Below, piece after piece: positions 6,204 to 6,454 of a DNA stretch of 6,454 nucleotides; position 1 is the first letter of the stretch, and each line of letters starts with the position of its first letter. Source of the stretch: Parachlamydiaceae bacterium (GTDB lineage Bacteria > Chlamydiota > Chlamydiia > Chlamydiales > Parachlamydiaceae). The notes under the pieces were generated by a model. That model was given only the letters and a program-made list of their open reading frames with translations. It had not been told where the DNA came from and did no database searches. The position numbers and the translations under genes are program-made. The stretch is taken from assembly GCA_013817115.1 (NCBI GenBank), contig JACDDG010000109.1, forward strand, positions 1 through 6,454. The letters run 5' to 3'.

Positions 6204-6454
6204 CAGATTCTCTATATCATCAGGATTGAGTTCCGCAGCTGAAAAAATGGCGTATAGCGCATGACATAAACCCTATTTTCTTTTCCTGGTTTCAATTGGC
6301 TGTTACAGGCTATTTTGTAGTGATCACCACAAGTCTTTTCAGAAACTCCTCGGCTCTTAAGTAGGGATAGAAGCATCAATGGTATTTTTGCATGCGGGGG
6401 GGGACCTGATTTTTCAGGTTTTTTGGACGCAGATTTGGCGGATATGGTTGGGCC
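6204..6454. other. Upstream part of the interrupted ORF or degraded sequence, no assignable gene
   Basis: On the minus strand one frame is open from the window edge to a TAG at 6212-6214 (80 codons, including SLLKSRGVSEKTCGDHYKIA). A second frame is open in two pieces, one containing YLRAEEFLKRLVVITTK before a TAG at 6310-6312. I cannot tell which, if either, is translated. A run of eight G (6396-6403) and the T6 run (6242-6247 on the minus strand) are the obvious slip points. No tRNA or insertion-sequence end is seen. Confidence 0.5.

Noticed and set aside
6404..6424. ACCTGA-TTTT-TCAGGT hairpin followed by a T-run on the plus strand, like a terminator
   Set aside because: The stem is only six base pairs, no plus-strand gene leads into it, and it overlaps possible minus-strand coding sequence.
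1..6454. CRISPR array, tRNA/rRNA genes, or insertion-sequence transposase
   Set aside because: Reading both strands I found no regularly spaced repeats, no cloverleaf-like segment and no transposase motifs.

Overview
The window most likely comes from an amoeba-associated member of the Chlamydiae, of the Parachlamydiaceae type. Two observations support this. The queuine tRNA-ribosyltransferase at the left edge carries chlamydial-type segments (LIHQSKKSRARVG, DELPPYH, GIDTFDSSYPTRSARHG). Next to it is an F-box protein whose C-terminal half resembles a family I recall from amoebal chlamydiae. The assignment is from memory of families, not from a search.

Layout, left to right. Positions 1-926 (minus) hold the first 308 codons of tgt; its C-terminal zinc-binding part lies outside the window. 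An 80-bp gap with a fair promoter separates it from an intact 303-residue F-box gene (minus, 1007-1918). About 380 bp of AT-rich DNA follow, holding two kinds of short direct repeat. Then comes a plus-strand AAA_14/DUF4143-type ATPase gene (2297-3719), broken by one nonsense codon and three frameshifts, all three at or beside homopolymer runs. It meets tail to tail, with a 69-bp overlap, an intact class II Fic gene of the DUF4172 type (minus, 3651-4751). Upstream of fic lie two large near-identical palindromes, one covering the likely -35 box. The right end (minus, 4962-6203) holds a long ORF of unknown function without an ATG start, probably the C-terminal part of a longer protein interrupted at a run of six T. 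The last 250 bp have no gene I can assign.

How the genes relate: tgt is housekeeping (tRNA modification, probably with host-derived queuine). The F-box protein is a candidate host-directed effector. The Fic protein is a probable nucleotidyl (AMP) transferase with a built-in inhibitory helix. The ATPase belongs to a widespread accessory family and is decaying. I see no evidence that these form one pathway or operon; the picture is a housekeeping gene beside a turnover-prone accessory region. No RNA gene, CRISPR array, intact insertion sequence or clear new multi-gene system is visible. The most interesting new signal is the paired palindrome upstream of fic.
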